Positions 32,780-45,788 of a DNA stretch of 64,000 nt are shown here, piece by piece (the stretch's first letter is position 1; every line of letters begins with the position of its first letter). The position numbers and the translations under genes were made by a program. The stretch is from Protonemura montana (Eukaryota; Arthropoda; Insecta; Plecoptera; Nemouridae). The notes under the pieces were generated by a model. The model searched no databases. It was not told the DNA's origin and saw nothing but the letters and a program-made list of their open reading frames with translations. Location of the stretch: positions 18,806,035 to 18,870,034 of the forward strand of contig OX387608.1 of assembly GCA_947568835.1 (NCBI GenBank). Reading direction: 5' to 3'.

Positions 32780-32965
32780 GTACGTGCAAATACTTTATAC
32801 ACTCATTTCATGCCCCACACGTATGATCGTAGTGAATCTGAAAGAACTGAGCCAATGTTAAATGCAACCAATGTTAAACAAAAAAAACATACATTTTTTA
32901 GCTTCACGCCTCTTTAACCTCGATGATTTCACGAGGACCGGTGTATACACTTCACCAAACCATTC

Positions 32966-35825
32966 CGTAGTCACCCATCCAATACCTGACCCAGCTCAGT
33001 GTTGCTTAACATTCATCCATCCAACCTCTCTCCCGTACAGAACTGGCAATGTTTGTATTATAGCCATCAATCCAATACCTGACTCAGCGCAGTGTTGCTA
33101 AACTTTTATCCCTCCAACCTCTCTCCCGTACAGAACTGGTACGGCGGTTACCCATCCAATACCTGATCCAGCGTAGTGTTGCTAAACTTGCATCCCTCCA
33201 ACCTGTCTCCCAAATAGAGCTGATGGTATGTGTGATCCAATACCTGACCCTGTGCAGTGTTCCTCAACTTTCTTCCATCCAACCTCTCTCCCAAATAGAA
33301 CTAGTCGTGTGTTTGATGGTCCCCCATCCAATTCCTGAGCTAACGCAGTGTTGCATGACTTTCATCCCTCCAACTTACCTCTCTCCCAAAAGGAAATTGT
33401 CTTGTGTATGATGGTTATCCATCCAAAACCTGACCGAGAACAGTGTTGCTTTACTTTTATCCCTCCAACCTCTCTCCCAAACAGAACTGATCATGTGTAA
33501 GATGTTCACCCATCTAATACCTGACTCAGCGCAGTGTTGCATAACTTTTATCTCTCCAACCTCTCTCCCGTACAGAACTGGTCTGGCGGTTACCCATCCA
33601 ATACCTGACCAAGCGTAGTGTTGCCTAACTTGCATCCCTCCAACCTCTCCTAAATAGGACTGGACATGTGTATGATGGTCACCCATTCCTAACCTGACCC
33701 AGCGCAGTGTTGCTTTACTTTCATCCCTCCAACCTCTCTCCCGTACAGAACTGGTCTGGCGGTTACCCATCCAATACCTGACCCAGCGTAGTGTTGCTTA
33801 ACTTGCATCCCTCCAACCTCTCTCCCAAACAAAACTGGTCATGTATTTGATATTCACCCATCCAATACCTGAACCAGCGCAGTGCTGCTTAACTTTCACC
33901 CTCCAACCTCTCTCCCAAATAAAACGGGTCAAGTGTATGGTGGTCAGCCACCCTAAACCTGACCCAACGAAGTGTTGCTTGACTTTCATCCCTCCAACTT
34001 ACCTCTCTCAAAAATAAATGGTCATGTGTATGATGGTTATCCATCCAAAACCTGACCGAGAACAGTGTTATTTACTTTCATCCCTCCAACCCTTTTCCCG
34101 AACAGAACTGATCATGTGTATGATGGTCACCCATCTAATACCGGACTCAGCGCAGTGTTGCAATACTTTCATCCCTCCAACCTCTCTCCTGAACAGAACT
34201 GGCCGTGTGTTCGATGGTCACTCATCTTATGCCTGACCCAGCACTGTGTTCCTTAACTTTCATCCCTCCAATCTCTCTCACGAACAGAACTGGTAATGTG
34301 AATTATGGTCACCCATCCAATACCTGACCCAGCGCAGTGTTGCTTAACTTTCGTTCCTCCAACCTCTCCCAAATAGGACTGGACATGTATCTGATGGTCA
34401 CCCATCTTATACCTGACCATGCGCAGTGTTCCTTGACTTTCATCCCTCCAACTAACCTCTCTCCCTAAAAGAAATGGTCATGTGTATGATGGTCATCCAT
34501 TTAAAACCTGACCCAGAACAGTGTTGCTTTATTTTCATCCCTCCAACCTCTCCTCCGGACAGAATTGCTTATGTGTATGATGGTCATCCATCCAATACCT
34601 GACCCAGCGCAGTGTTGCTTAACTTTCATCCCTCCAACCTCTCTCCCGTATAAAACTGGTCTGGCGGTTACCCATCCAACACATGACCCAGCGTAGTGTT
34701 GCTTAACTTGCATCCCTCCAACCTCTCTCCCTAACAGAACTGGTCATTTGTGTGATGGTCACCCATCCAATTCCCGTCTCAGCGCAGTGTTGCTTAATTT
34801 GCATCCCTCCAACCTCTCTCCTGAATTGAACTTATCATGTGTATGATGGTCACCCATCTAATACCCGACTCAGCGCAGTGTTGCTTTACTTTCAACCCTC
34901 CAACCTCTCTCCCGTACAGAACCGGTCTAGCGGTTACCCATCCAATACTTGATCCAGCGTAGTGTTGCTTAACTTTCGTTCCTCCAACCTCTCCCAAATA
35001 GGACTGGACATGTATATGATGGTCACCCATCTTATACCTGACCATGCGCAGTGTTCCTTGACTTTCATCCCTCCAACTAACCTCTCTCCCAAATAGAACA
35101 GTCGTGTGTTTGATGGTCCCCCATCCAATTCCTGAGCTAACGCAGTGTTGCATGACTTTCATCCCTCCAACTTACCTCTCTCCCAAAAAGAAATTGTCAT
35201 GTGTATGATGGTTATCTATCCAAAACCTGACCGAGAACAGTGTTGCTTTACTTTTATCCCTCCAACCTCTCTCCCGAACAGAACTGATCATGTGTAAGAT
35301 GTTCACCCATCTAATACCAGACTCGGCGCAGTGTTGCATAACTTTTATCCCTCCAACCTCTCTCCCGTACAGAACTGGTCTGGCGGTTACCCATCCAATA
35401 CCTGACCCAGCGTAGTGTTGCCTAACTTGCATCCCTCCAACCTCTCCTAAATAGGACTGGACATGTGTATGATGGTCACCCATCCTATACCTGACCCAGC
35501 GCAGTGTTGCTTTACTTTCATCCCTCCAACCTCTCTCCCGTACAGAACTGGTCTGGCGGTTACCCATCCAATACCTGACCCAGCGTAGTGTTGCTTAACT
35601 TGCATCCCTCCAACCTCTCTCCCAAACAAAACTGGTCATGTATTCGATATTTACCCATCCAATACCTGAACCAGCGCAGTGCTACTTAACTTTCACCCTC
35701 CAACCTCTCTCCCAAGTAAAACGGGTCAAGTGTATGGTGGTCAGCCACCCTAAACCTGACCCAACGAAGTGTTGCTTGACTTTCATCCCTCCAACTTACC
35801 TTTCTCAAAAATAAACGGTCATGTA
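32966..35825 (-). repeat. 5S rRNA-derived satellite array 4
   Basis: About 32 monomers of the 84/91 bp family, 5S sense on the minus strand. Blocks match array 3: 33798-34256 corresponds to 24094-24552. The array stops abruptly at about 35825 in the middle of a monomer, fused to 41 bp satellite. Confidence 0.85.
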
Positions 35826-36757
35826 TCCATGTTATTTGAGATCAGCTGGCTGGATCCTATGTTCTATCCATGTTATTTGAGATCAGCTAGCTAGATCCTA
35901 TGTTATATCCGGGTTATTTGAGATCAGCTTACTGGATCCTATGCTCTTTCCACATTATTTGTGATCAGCTGGCTGGATCCTATGTTCTATCCGTGTTATT
36001 TGAGATCAGCTGGCTGGATCCTATGTTCTATCCAGGTTATTTGAGATCAGCTGGCTGGATCCTATGTTATATCTAGGTTATTTGAGATCAGCTGGCTGGA
36101 TCCTATGCTCTATCCATGTTATTTGAGATCAGCTGGCTGGATCCTATGTTCTATCCAGGTTATTTGAGATCAGCTGGCTGGATCCTATTGTCTATCCAGG
36201 TTATTTGAGATCAGCTGACTGGATCTTATGCTCTATCCAGGTTATTTGTGATCAGCTGGCTGAATCCTATGCTCTATCCGAATTATTTGAAATCAACCGG
36301 CTGGATTCTATGCTCTATCCGGGTTATATGAGATCAGCTAGCTGGATCCTATGCTCTATCCAGTTTATTTGAGATCAGCTGGCTGGATCTTATGATCTAT
36401 TAGGTTATTTGAGATCAGCTGGCTGGATCATATGCTCTATCCGGGTTATTTGAGATAAGCTAGCTGTATCCTAAGCTCTATCCAGGTTATTTTAGTCAGC
36501 TGGCTGGATCCTATGCTCTATCCAGGTTATTTAAGATCGGCTGGCTGGAACCTATGCTCGATTCAGGTTATTTGAGATCAGCTGGCTCGATCTTATGCTC
36601 TATCCAGGTTATTTGAGATCAGCTGGCTGGATCCTTTGCTCTATCCAGGTTATTTGAGTTCAGCTGGGTGGATGCTTTGTTCTATCTAGGATATCTGAGA
36701 TCAGCTGGCTGGATCCTATGCTCTATCCAGGTTATTTGAGATCAGCTGGCTGGATCA
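35826..36757. repeat. 41 bp satellite (unit C)
   Basis: About 22 monomers, joined directly to array 4 without an L block, tRNA block, E2 or E1. Its right half matches 21190-21997 closely, including variant monomers, so it descends from the same array as unit A. Confidence 0.9.
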
Positions 36758-37754
36758 TTTGACACTTGATGAACATGATCCATGAATTGCTGCTATCAGA
36801 TCTTATTGGTACCAACATTTGCATGGATGTGTCATTTGTTTACATTGTGAAATGCACATATTGGGTCACAGGCTTCTAGCCACGTGCGTCTGTGAAATAT
36901 CTCTGATAAGTCTCCGTTGGGGCGCCAGCGTTCTTGCCTCTGTTTGCAAATTGCCCCATGGTTAAGCTCCAGGTGGCGATACTGAATGACTATTTATCAG
37001 CGGAATGTGCTGACGCTCGCAGTGCGGTCCTGGTCTTACTATCCGTTCCAAACTGACTCTCCCAATTATTTGCAATGCATATTAAATGTAAAGTAGAGGA
37101 ATATTTGAGTACGGTGGCTAGTAGCGACCTGGGGGATCCCTGTGGACGAACATCTCCAAATATGGTCACAAACTAAATGCGAGCCAATGATTGGTCGACT
37201 GAGTCACGAGTTGTGGAATCTGGAGGGGGAGCTTGAGGAACGCGCGAGGAAGACCAACGAAGGAGCAGGGAGTCAGCCCGAGGTCGGGAACGCGACAAGA
37301 CGTGTCAGGAGAAACTGCTCGAGGCCGGTGAACCGAGCGGACGCAAGAAGGGAGACGTAACAGTCAAACATCGCAAGACCAAGTGGACGTGAGTCGCCGA
37401 TCATCAGACTGCGTATTGAAGGACACTGCCCCTGAGTTGTGAGCCGCCACGACGCCAGCTCGACATGACGCACCGCTATATAGACGCTATCGTACTCAAT
37501 TATCATTTATATTTTTATTCTAGCTACAAAGCTAGGAAGGGACTTCAGAATCTATGTACTTATTTTGTTTGTGGAGATAATAGGTTTTGTTTGTAAGCAG
37601 ATTTTGGGTTAGTTAAAGTCTGTATCCCGCATCCTCCCCCTTGCAGTACCACACTGAGTGAGTCGGCAGCTTTTCTCTGCATCTGAGACAATTAGAGGTA
37701 TTTTCAAGCGCCTAATTTACAACATCAGCTAATATTGTTTGTTTTTTCTTGCAG
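36758..37754. repeat. Macrosatellite block before E3 (unit C)
   Basis: Nearly identical to 21998-22993 in unit A (roughly a few differences per kb by eye). This indicates a recent segmental duplication or ongoing homogenisation. Confidence 0.75.
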
Positions 37755-38003
37755 GGACTCGGGGAAAGAGTCGGACAAAGTGCTCCGTGAAAGTTTCAAG
37801 TGCCGTAATTGCTGGCCGCTGGACGCAGGACGCTGGACGCAGGATGCAGGGGAGTCAACAATGGCAGCCACGTGACGCTGCTGAAGGAGCGAGGCGGAGG
37901 GGGGGTGTTGGTGATAACCAGACAGCTGGGAGCGTAGCTAACACCCCCTGTGTTAGGGGAAGATATCAACAGTTGGTGTCGCTGCCAGCTGCTTGAAGAC
38001 GAG
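37755..38003 (+). other. Candidate exon E3 (unit C)
   Basis: Acceptor TTTTTTCTTGCAG, donor GACGAG|GTACGT; same GGACTCGGGG version and same 249-base length as unit A. Confidence 0.45.
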
Positions 38004-38044
38004 GTACGTGCAAATACTTTATACACTCATTTCATGCCCCACAC

Positions 38045-40255
38045 GACGCCAGTGTTGCTTTTCTTTTATCCCTCCAACCTCTCTCCCGTTCAGAACTGGT
38101 CTGGCGGTTACCCATCCAATACCTGACCCAGCGTAGTGTTGCTCAACTTGCATCCCAAAATGAACTGGTCATGTGAATGATGTGTACCTATTCAATACCC
38201 GACTCTGTACAGTGTTGCTTAGCTTGCATCCCTCCAACCTCTCTCCCGAAAATAACTATTCATGTGTATGATGGTCACCCATCCATTATCTAATCCAGCG
38301 CAGTGTTGGTTTACTTTCATCCCTCCAACCTTTCTCCCGTACAGAACTGGTCTAGCAGGTACCCATCCAATGCCTGACTCAGCGGAATGTTGCTTAACAT
38401 GCATCCCTCCAACCTCTCTCCCGTACAGAACTGGTCAGGCGGTTACCCATCCAATACCTGACCCAGCGTAGTGTTGCCTAACTTGCATCCCTCCAACCTC
38501 TCCTAAATAGGACTGGACATGTGTATGATTGTCACCCATCCTAAACCTGACCCAGCGCAGTGTTGCTTTACTTTCATCCCTTCAACCTCTCTCCCGTACA
38601 GAACTGGTCTGGCGCTTACCAATCCAATACCTGACCATGCGCAGTGTTCCTTGACTTTCATCCCTCCAACTAACCTCTCTCCCTAAAAGAAATGGTCATG
38701 TGTATGATGGTCATTCATTCAAAACCTGACCCAGAACAGTGTTGCTTTACTTTCATCCCTCCAACCTCTCCTCCGGACAGAATTGCTGATGTGTATGATA
38801 GTCATCCATCCAATACCTGACCCAGCGCAGTGTTGCTTAACTCTCATCCCTCCAACCTCCCTCCCGTATAAACCTGGTCTGGCGGTTACCCATCCAACAC
38901 CTGACCCAGCGTAGTGTTGCTCAACTTGCATCCCTCCAACGTCTCTCCCGAATAGAGCTGATGGTATGTGTGATGGTCACCCATCCAATACCTGACTCAG
39001 CGCAGTGTTGCTTTACTCTAAACCCTCCAAACTCTCTCCCGTACAGAACCGGTCTGGTGGTTACCCATTCAATACTTGACCCAGCGTAGTGTTGCCTTAC
39101 TTGCATCCCTCCAACCTCTCTCCCTAACAGAACTGGTCATTTGTGTGATGGTCACCCATCCAATTCCCGACTCTGCGCAGTGTTGCTTAATTTGCATCCC
39201 TCCAACCTCTCTCCCGAATTGAACCTATCATGTGTATGATAGTCACCCATCCAATACCCGACTCAGCGCAGTGTTGCTTTACTTTCAACCCTCCAACCTC
39301 TCTCCCGTACAGAACCGGTCTGGCGGTTACCCATCCAATACTTGACCCAGCGTAGTGTTGCTTAACTTGCATCCCTCCAACCTCTCTCCCAAACAAAACT
39401 GGTCATGTGTTTGATAGTCACCCATCCAATACCTGACCCAGCGCAGTGCTGCTTAACTTTCACCCTTCAACCTCTCTCCCGAACAGAACTAGTTATGTGT
39501 ATAATGGTTTTCTATCCAATACCTGACCCAGAACAGTGTTGCTTTACTCTCATCCCTCCAACCTCTCTCCCAAATAAAACTGGTCATTTGTTTGATAGTC
39601 ACCCATCCAATACCTGACCCAGCGTAGTGTTGCTTGACTTGCAGCCCTCCAACCTCTCCCGAACGGAATTGGTCATGTGTATGATAATCACCTATCCAAT
39701 ACCTGACCCAGCGCAGTGTTGCTTAACTTTCATCTCTCCAACCTCTCTCCCGTATAGAACTGGTCTGGCGGTTACCCATCCAACACCTGACCCAGCGCAG
39801 TGTTGCTTAACTTTCATTCCTCCAACCTCTCCCAAATAAGACTGGACATGTGTATGATGGTCACCCATCCTATCCCTGACGCAGCGCAGTGTTTCTTGAC
39901 TTTCAGCCCTCCAACTAACCTCTCTCCCTAAAAGAAATGGTCATGTGTATGATGGTTATCCATTCAAAACATGACCTAGCGCAGGGTTGATTAACTTTCA
40001 TTCTGCCAACCTCTCCCGTACAGAACTGGTCTGACGGTTACCCATCCAATACCTGACCCAGCGTAGTGTAGCTTAACTTGCAGCCCTCCAACCTCTGCCG
40101 AACGTAATTGGTCATGTGTATGATGGTCACCTATCCAATACCTGACCCAGCTCAGTGTTGCTTAACTTTCATCCCTCTAACCTCTCTCCCGAACAGAATT
40201 GGTCATGTGTATGATAGTCACCCATGCAATACGGTGACCCAGCGCAGCTTGGTTT
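38045..40255 (-). repeat. 5S rRNA-derived satellite array 5
   Basis: About 25 monomers of 84/91 bp, 5S sense on the minus strand. The left junction, CACACGACGCCAGTGTTGC, is the same as at 23280, so E3 block and array were duplicated as one piece. The right edge is the shared GGTTTTATTC end. Confidence 0.85.
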
Positions 40256-41090
40256 TATTCTTATCCCTTCGACCTCTAGGAATGTCGAAAATGTAGTAAT
40301 GTAGTACCCTTTTAGCATTGGCCGGGTGTGTATTGCGAATGGTGCATATTGAAGGTGATTGTGAATGAAAACAAAGTGGAATACTTACCTTGAGGATTGA
40401 TAAATCTTTATTTTTCTTCAATTTTCTGTCTGATAGTGTCTCTTCCTTTTTCTTGAAAAATAACCCCTGTTCTTTATATGCTTACTAAAACATTGCCGCG
40501 TAGACATGATCAAAGTCAGTTTTGGCCATTCACGAACCCACAAAAATCGCGTAAGTTTTCACGAGTATGACACGTTAAACTCTGCATCATCTATCACTCC
40601 TACACGATTTGCCATGTAAAAATGCGGCAAATATAGTCAGCTGCTAAAGTTTTTGTGGCGGGGGGGGGGGGGGGGGGGGGGGGAGAGAAAAAATGATTAC
40701 TACTGAACTAAATTGTAATACCATCTAGCAGTCCAATACAGACATAGTTCTCTGCGGATATTTTTCATAAAAACACTTTGTGCCGCTTGAATTCGCTGTA
40801 AGTCTCTCATACCATGCATTCACGAACATGACCGTGTCACATTGAAATTGTTGGGTGAGAAATTATGTCAAATCGCTAAATCTGGGCCTAGAATGTCATT
40901 AGGTATATTCTTTTCCTTTAACCGGGCTGTCGATCGTCATTTTTACTTACAAAGTTAATTACCGCCATTATTTCTGTTGATTGTATATTTTAAAGCATAA
41001 AACTTAAAAATAAAACGTTATTCAGAAACCTACCAACATTTTTCAGATTTCGATTTTTTTTTTAAACAATTAGTTGCAGAAAGAAAATAC
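40256..41090. repeat. L block of unit D, first part
   Basis: Matches 27306 onward in unit B. It includes the longest version of the G homopolymer in this block (40660-40683). It ends at GAAAATAC, the hAT1 target site. Confidence 0.8.
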
Positions 41091-41529
41091 CAGGGACCCG
41101 AACCGAAATGATTAAAGGTTCTGGTTCCGGTTCCGGTTCCTAATTTTTTCAAATTAGGGTTCTGGTTCTGGTTCCGGTTTTACGTTTTTAAAGGTTCCGG
41201 TTTCGGTTCCGGTTCCATATTGTGAAGAGGGGTTCCGGTTCCGGTTCCGGTTCCTAATTTTCTCAAATAAGGGTTCTGATTCCGGCTTTAATTATAAAAA
41301 GGTTCCGGTTCCACTTAATAAATAAAGCGTTATTTTTTTTAAATTTTGCTGTTGTACAGGTTCAAGTTTTAGTGGTTTTTAGTGACACTTAGTTTTGTTT
41401 TTCCATCTGCCAGGGACAGTTATTTTTCCTCACATTGGGTTTCAAAGCACACGAAGCCAGTTGCATAAAAGATAGGGGTGTAACGAAGTCGTAGTAATTT
41501 TTTTGATTCAATTTCTCTGCAACAGTAGA

Positions 41530-42086
41530 GTTACAGAGAACTACTATGTACGGAGTAAAAAAGGCAGGCTAGTCCATCTCTATAAGACAATGCATGCACG
41601 ACAAGGGGTTAGTTTTTTTGAGGCTATCAAGTAAAAAATGTAAAGGAATGGATTTACGGTTACACTCTGATGGGGACAGGCAAAGGGTTATTTAACACTA
41701 GACATAAAATTAACTATAAACTAGATAAACCAACTTTTCAAAATTATAAAAGGGGGCCCACCTATGCGGGTTGTGAGCTTTATAGGGCATTGCCGGCGGA
41801 TCTTCAAATCAAAAAGGACAAGAAATTCAAAATTGTGCTCAAGAATTTTCTACTTAAAAAATGTTTTTATACTATAAAAGATTTTTTATTGTAGAAGGTA
41901 GAGACAATGAAAAATTGTAGTGTAAATGTAAATATTATAGTACCTAAAAATGTTGCTATGGATACATAAGACGTATATGTTGTTTAATTGTTGGTCACCT
42001 AAATGTAATACTTTGAACTTTCCAAATGGCACGATGTGTTTAAACGGAATAAAAAACATTATTATTATAATTATTATTGTAACCAC
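41530..42086 (+). pseudogene. 3' end of a CR1/jockey-type retrotransposon inside hAT1
   Basis: An open stretch at 41670-41894 encodes the ORF2 C-terminus (NTRHKINYKLDKP, YAGCELYRALPADLQ, CFYTIKDFLL). It is followed by an untranslated tail ending in an ATT-rich simple repeat at about 42050-42076, a typical 3' end for this class. Upstream sequence to about 41530 is out-of-frame RT-like remains. This is the paralogue of 2669-3090. Presence in both hAT1 copies shows the capture predates their spread. Confidence 0.7.
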
Positions 42087-42141
42087 GATTTCGCCAACAC
42101 TGAGCTAAAGTCTCAACGAGTATGATTTGCATCCCTCCTTT

Positions 42142-42720
42142 CATGGTTGGGGAAGGATCTTTTAAAAAGATCGCGATCGTGCGATCGCGATCCTTTTTTA
42201 GTGATCTTCGAACTGATCGCGATCTTTTTTGTGTAACACGATCTTTTAATTTGATCGCGATCGAATTTTTTACGATCTTTCAAAAGATCATTTTAAAAGA
42301 TCGTTTTAAAAGATCAAGATCGTTTGCACAGTCGTTCCTTTTTTATGTTTATAGTTGAACAACACTTGGCAATTGAAATTTGAGCACGATCGTTTCATTT
42401 CCGTAATCATTTCTTGCTGGGTTGTTGGACAAAAATGTACGCTGGAAACCCTTTAGCCTCAACTCTTTCATCCTTTCCATGTAAATCGTAGGCGACGATC
42501 GAAAATATTGAGTCTAGCAGTTCTTATTTCGAAAAGATACTAACACGGGTATTAGCACTTAGCAGTAAGAGATGTGTTTGCATTTTCGAATCGAGCTTTA
42601 GCTGGATATTAGTGATTGACTCATTCGGAATGAGCTGTGTGTGCGCTCAGGGGCGGATCTAAGACTCAAAAGGCTGTCAGCAAACCTTTCCAATGGGCCC
42701 TTTTTGGTAGGCGGTGAGGT

Positions 42721-42755
<35 letters not shown>

Positions 42756-44531
42756 TTTTCTGCCAAAAATCCTAAACGGCAATACATTCCATCAAGCATA
42801 AAATTCGTCGTAAATGTTCTATTTTGCCTACAATTTCTCATTCAGTAACTAGAAAAAATCCACCCTATACGTAGTTGTCTTTGTTCCATACTGTCGCGTT
42901 GCTTTGTCGGCGCTGACCGACAAAGGGTAGAAGCGTGATAAGCGAGTCGATGGTACTCCGAGCTCTATGGATATTCAAGAGAACCTACAAATACGCTGCT
43001 AGCCAAGCTAACGACCTAACGTTACAAGTTACAGTTCGCAGGTTGAGTTTTCTGCTGAAATTTCATAACATTTCTCTATCACCGATGTCAACCATAGATA
43101 ATATTTCTCACATTTTTCGTATATAAGGTGTTCTTAACTTACTTTTAATTTCATCGAATAAGGCACGGTTGTACCACTGAGAATTTCCACCCACTCGTTG
43201 CTCCCGCTTGGTCGAAGCAAGCCGTGTTTATTTTTTTTTATTTTAATTTAATGAGTTCGATTGATTCGGGTGACAGAGACGAAGTGGTCAATCACGATTT
43301 CGCGGCCACGGAGACCAATGCTCTGCCGTGGGAAAATTTAAAGAATTATTTTTTCTCCACGAGGGAAATGTTCCCGATCCCGAGGTGGTTTTCAAAGTAA
43401 AGTGTTTATTGTGGATGCCGGTGCATAAAAAAATTGCAGCTAACAGCGCCAGCTCTTCAAATTTGAAAAGGTACATGAAGGTAAGAGTGAATGACCAGAG
43501 CATTTTAACAATACATCCTAAACTTTTTCCGATAAACGGTAGGTAACAATATGAACATTATGAACTCTTCGTGGGACCCAATCGGTGTTTTCAACGTACC
43601 TTCTAGTTCCCCGAGGTTTGAAATAGTTTGACACTTACAGCATTCGCGATTAAACGTAGGAAACACCATTGCATGCCGATATGATTGTGCGTGCACAATC
43701 TCGCTTTTTAGACCTTACAAGCTCAAAAAAATCTTCATCAATGTTAACCTCAACGATTGATATACATGTAACGATATTAAAAAGCGAGTAACCACGATAA
43801 ATATCGAAATGAAATTTCATACGACAGTGGCTCCACTTAACGTGATGTTCCGGTACTCTGCATTTTTGTCAGTAAAGCCCGGTTTACATGGGAGTATTTT
43901 TCTCGGCTCTCTGCCTCCGCAGTCTACCACACGAGAAAACTATGCCCGTGTAGACGGAAACTATTGCCAAACATGTGCTACAAGTCGGTACAAGAGACGT
44001 AGTAGATATCTGCCGCCGAGATTTTCGATTAGCGCATGTTCTGTTTGAACAGAGATCTACGTTGAAACCAACCAATCAGAAACGTTCCCGCGAGCGTGTC
44101 CGAAGCTGACGGGGCGTGCCTAGTTGCAACTGATGTCTCCGAAGAGAACTTTTGCCTATGCTGAAATGTGGAAACAGCTACGCACGCAATATTGTGCCAG
44201 CACTCTAGAGCAGCAAACTCGGCAGTAGACTGGCGCTGAGAGTCTACCGCCGAGAAAAATACTCCCATGTAAACCGGGCTTAAGGTAGTCATTTAGCGGC
44301 CATCTTTCACGCAGAGACTGTAACATTAACTTTGTTTCTCTACCTAATTGATCACAAGATTTTTTTTCGAAAACGATCTTTTAAACGATCTTGATCTTTT
44401 ATAGAAACGAATTTGAATTTGATCGTAAAAAAAAAACGATCGCGAACTTCGATCTTCGATCGCGATCGTTTTTTGACGACGATCTTGATCTTTTTAAAAG
44501 ATAGATTTCAAAACGATCTTCCCCAACTATG
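42142..44531 (+). mobile_element. hAT2, complete 2.39 kb non-autonomous hAT, nested in hAT1
   Basis: Ends CATGGTTGGGGAAGG and (inverse) CATAGTTGGGGAAGATC, with a perfect 8 bp duplication CCTCCTTT (42134-42141 and 44532-44539). Both arms (about 190 bp each) are packed with GATC and GATCGCGATC palindromes. The interior includes a G homopolymer (42721-42754), a CAGGGGCGGATCTAAGAC motif near 42648 that itself resembles a transposon end, and a Harbinger-type MITE. No transposase. An inverted partial copy forms the start of the window. Confidence 0.93.
43876..44280. mobile_element. PIF/Harbinger-type MITE nested in hAT2
   Basis: Termini AGCCCGGTTTACATGGGAG and inverse, with about 32 bases of near-perfect terminal inverted repeat (continuing TATTTTTCTCGGC). 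TAA duplication at 43873-43875 and 44281-44283. 405 bp, non-coding. Confidence 0.85.
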
Positions 44532-45187
44532 CCTCCTTTATGAGGTCTCTTATGAGTTAAGACACATCTTACGGACATTATGAAACAGGACAAATTCCAG
44601 AAATAGCGAAAACTCGACCAAACTGGCTGGTCGCTCGGATCTGTTCGTTATACAATCTAACATACGCTAGCATATTATGAAACAAGCTATTACCCGCGCT
44701 GGCCCACGAGTGAGTCGAGTCGGCAGGATACGTGGATTATAGCTTATCAGATATAAAACAAAGTAGCTGGCTGCTAGGGCACCACCAAAGAACGCTTCTC
44801 AGAGCGGTGTGATCATTTATAAAGAAATACTCTCGAAAATGCCTTGTGTTTTCCCCAAACAAAATTGTGGATACAAGATGAGTCAATGGATGTTTTCGGA
44901 ACAAACCAGTGAAACGTTTTTTTTTCGTGTGGAAAAATTAAAAACAAAAAAGTTGTAAACATAATTAGCAAAGAATTTTAATCTGAATTTCTGAAATCTC
45001 AACATAACTTCGGAACCTTTATGGAACCTTTAAGGAACCGAAAAGAACCCATGATTTAATAAGGGTTCCGGTTCCGGTTCCGGTTCTTGGAAATTAATAA
45101 TAACGGTTCTGGTTCCGGTTTCGGTTCCAAGAAAATACGGGTTTTTTCGGGTTCCGGTTCCGGTTTCAGTTCCGGTTCGGGTCCCTG

Positions 45188-45788
45188 GAAAATACCGCAG
45201 TCAAAGATTAAATTCCACTTTTATAGCATACAAGTAAAGAACCTAAATGAGCCTGATGGTTAATTTCTCTTAAGATTAAAAGTAACCATCGACAAGGATG
45301 AAATGGATTTCCTTGTTTCAATTCACAGAGTCCATGTAAACATTTGGTATCGTCTCACGCATGTGGTTTTGTGGAACTGGTTAACAGATTGGTTGCTACC
45401 CGCTTCTAAAAATAACACACCCTTTTCGCTACCTGTCAATCGCGATCCCGCCGACAGGCTCACAAATTTCGCATTTTCTGACAGCCTGAGCCGAGTCGGT
45501 AAGGTATTCATGGAGTTCCTAGGCAGTGCCACTAAAATCCCGCAATCGCTAGCTGCTGGCACCCCAAACGACTGCTGTGATCATGGTGTGGTTCCTAAGA
45601 AGGTCCAAAAAGTTGGCAGAAACTTTAACACTACCTAACCCGTATTCTTTTCTCTAAGCTACTAGCGCGTTTACGAAAGTCACATGCACTACGGATTTTT
45701 CCAACTCCGCGGCACGTACAGCGGTTTGCTACAACTAGCGCCGCCACCATCCGTCATGCTCTAAGCTTTCTGTCAAACCCCAGTGCCG
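45188..45788. repeat. L block of unit D, second part
   Basis: Resumes after hAT1 and matches unit B. It contains a 111-codon open frame (45303-45638) that shares its C-terminal part with the unit B frame; the unit A copy has a stop. No domain is recognised and the frame is probably fortuitous. Confidence 0.7.

Larger units (their letters stand above)
41091..45187 (+). mobile_element. hAT1, 4.1 kb copy with nested hAT2; 8 bp TSD
   Basis: Termini CAGGGACCCGAACCG and its inverse, flanked by a perfect 8 bp duplication GAAAATAC (41083-41090 and 45188-45195). Unit B at about 28118 shows the unoccupied site with a single GAAAATAC. The element is inverted relative to the copy at 2307. Without the nested hAT2 (2390 bp plus 8 bp TSD) it is about 1.7 kb, so the 2307 copy has lost about 0.45 kb. 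It carries a retrotransposon 3' fragment as cargo and no transposase. Confidence 0.95.

Noticed and set aside
33375-33770. Many short ORFs with a REVGGMKVKQHCAGSGIGWV-like repeat in the 5S arrays
   Set aside because: Translation of the 84/91 bp 5S-derived monomers; the repeat lengths are not consistently multiples of three, so frames break frequently.
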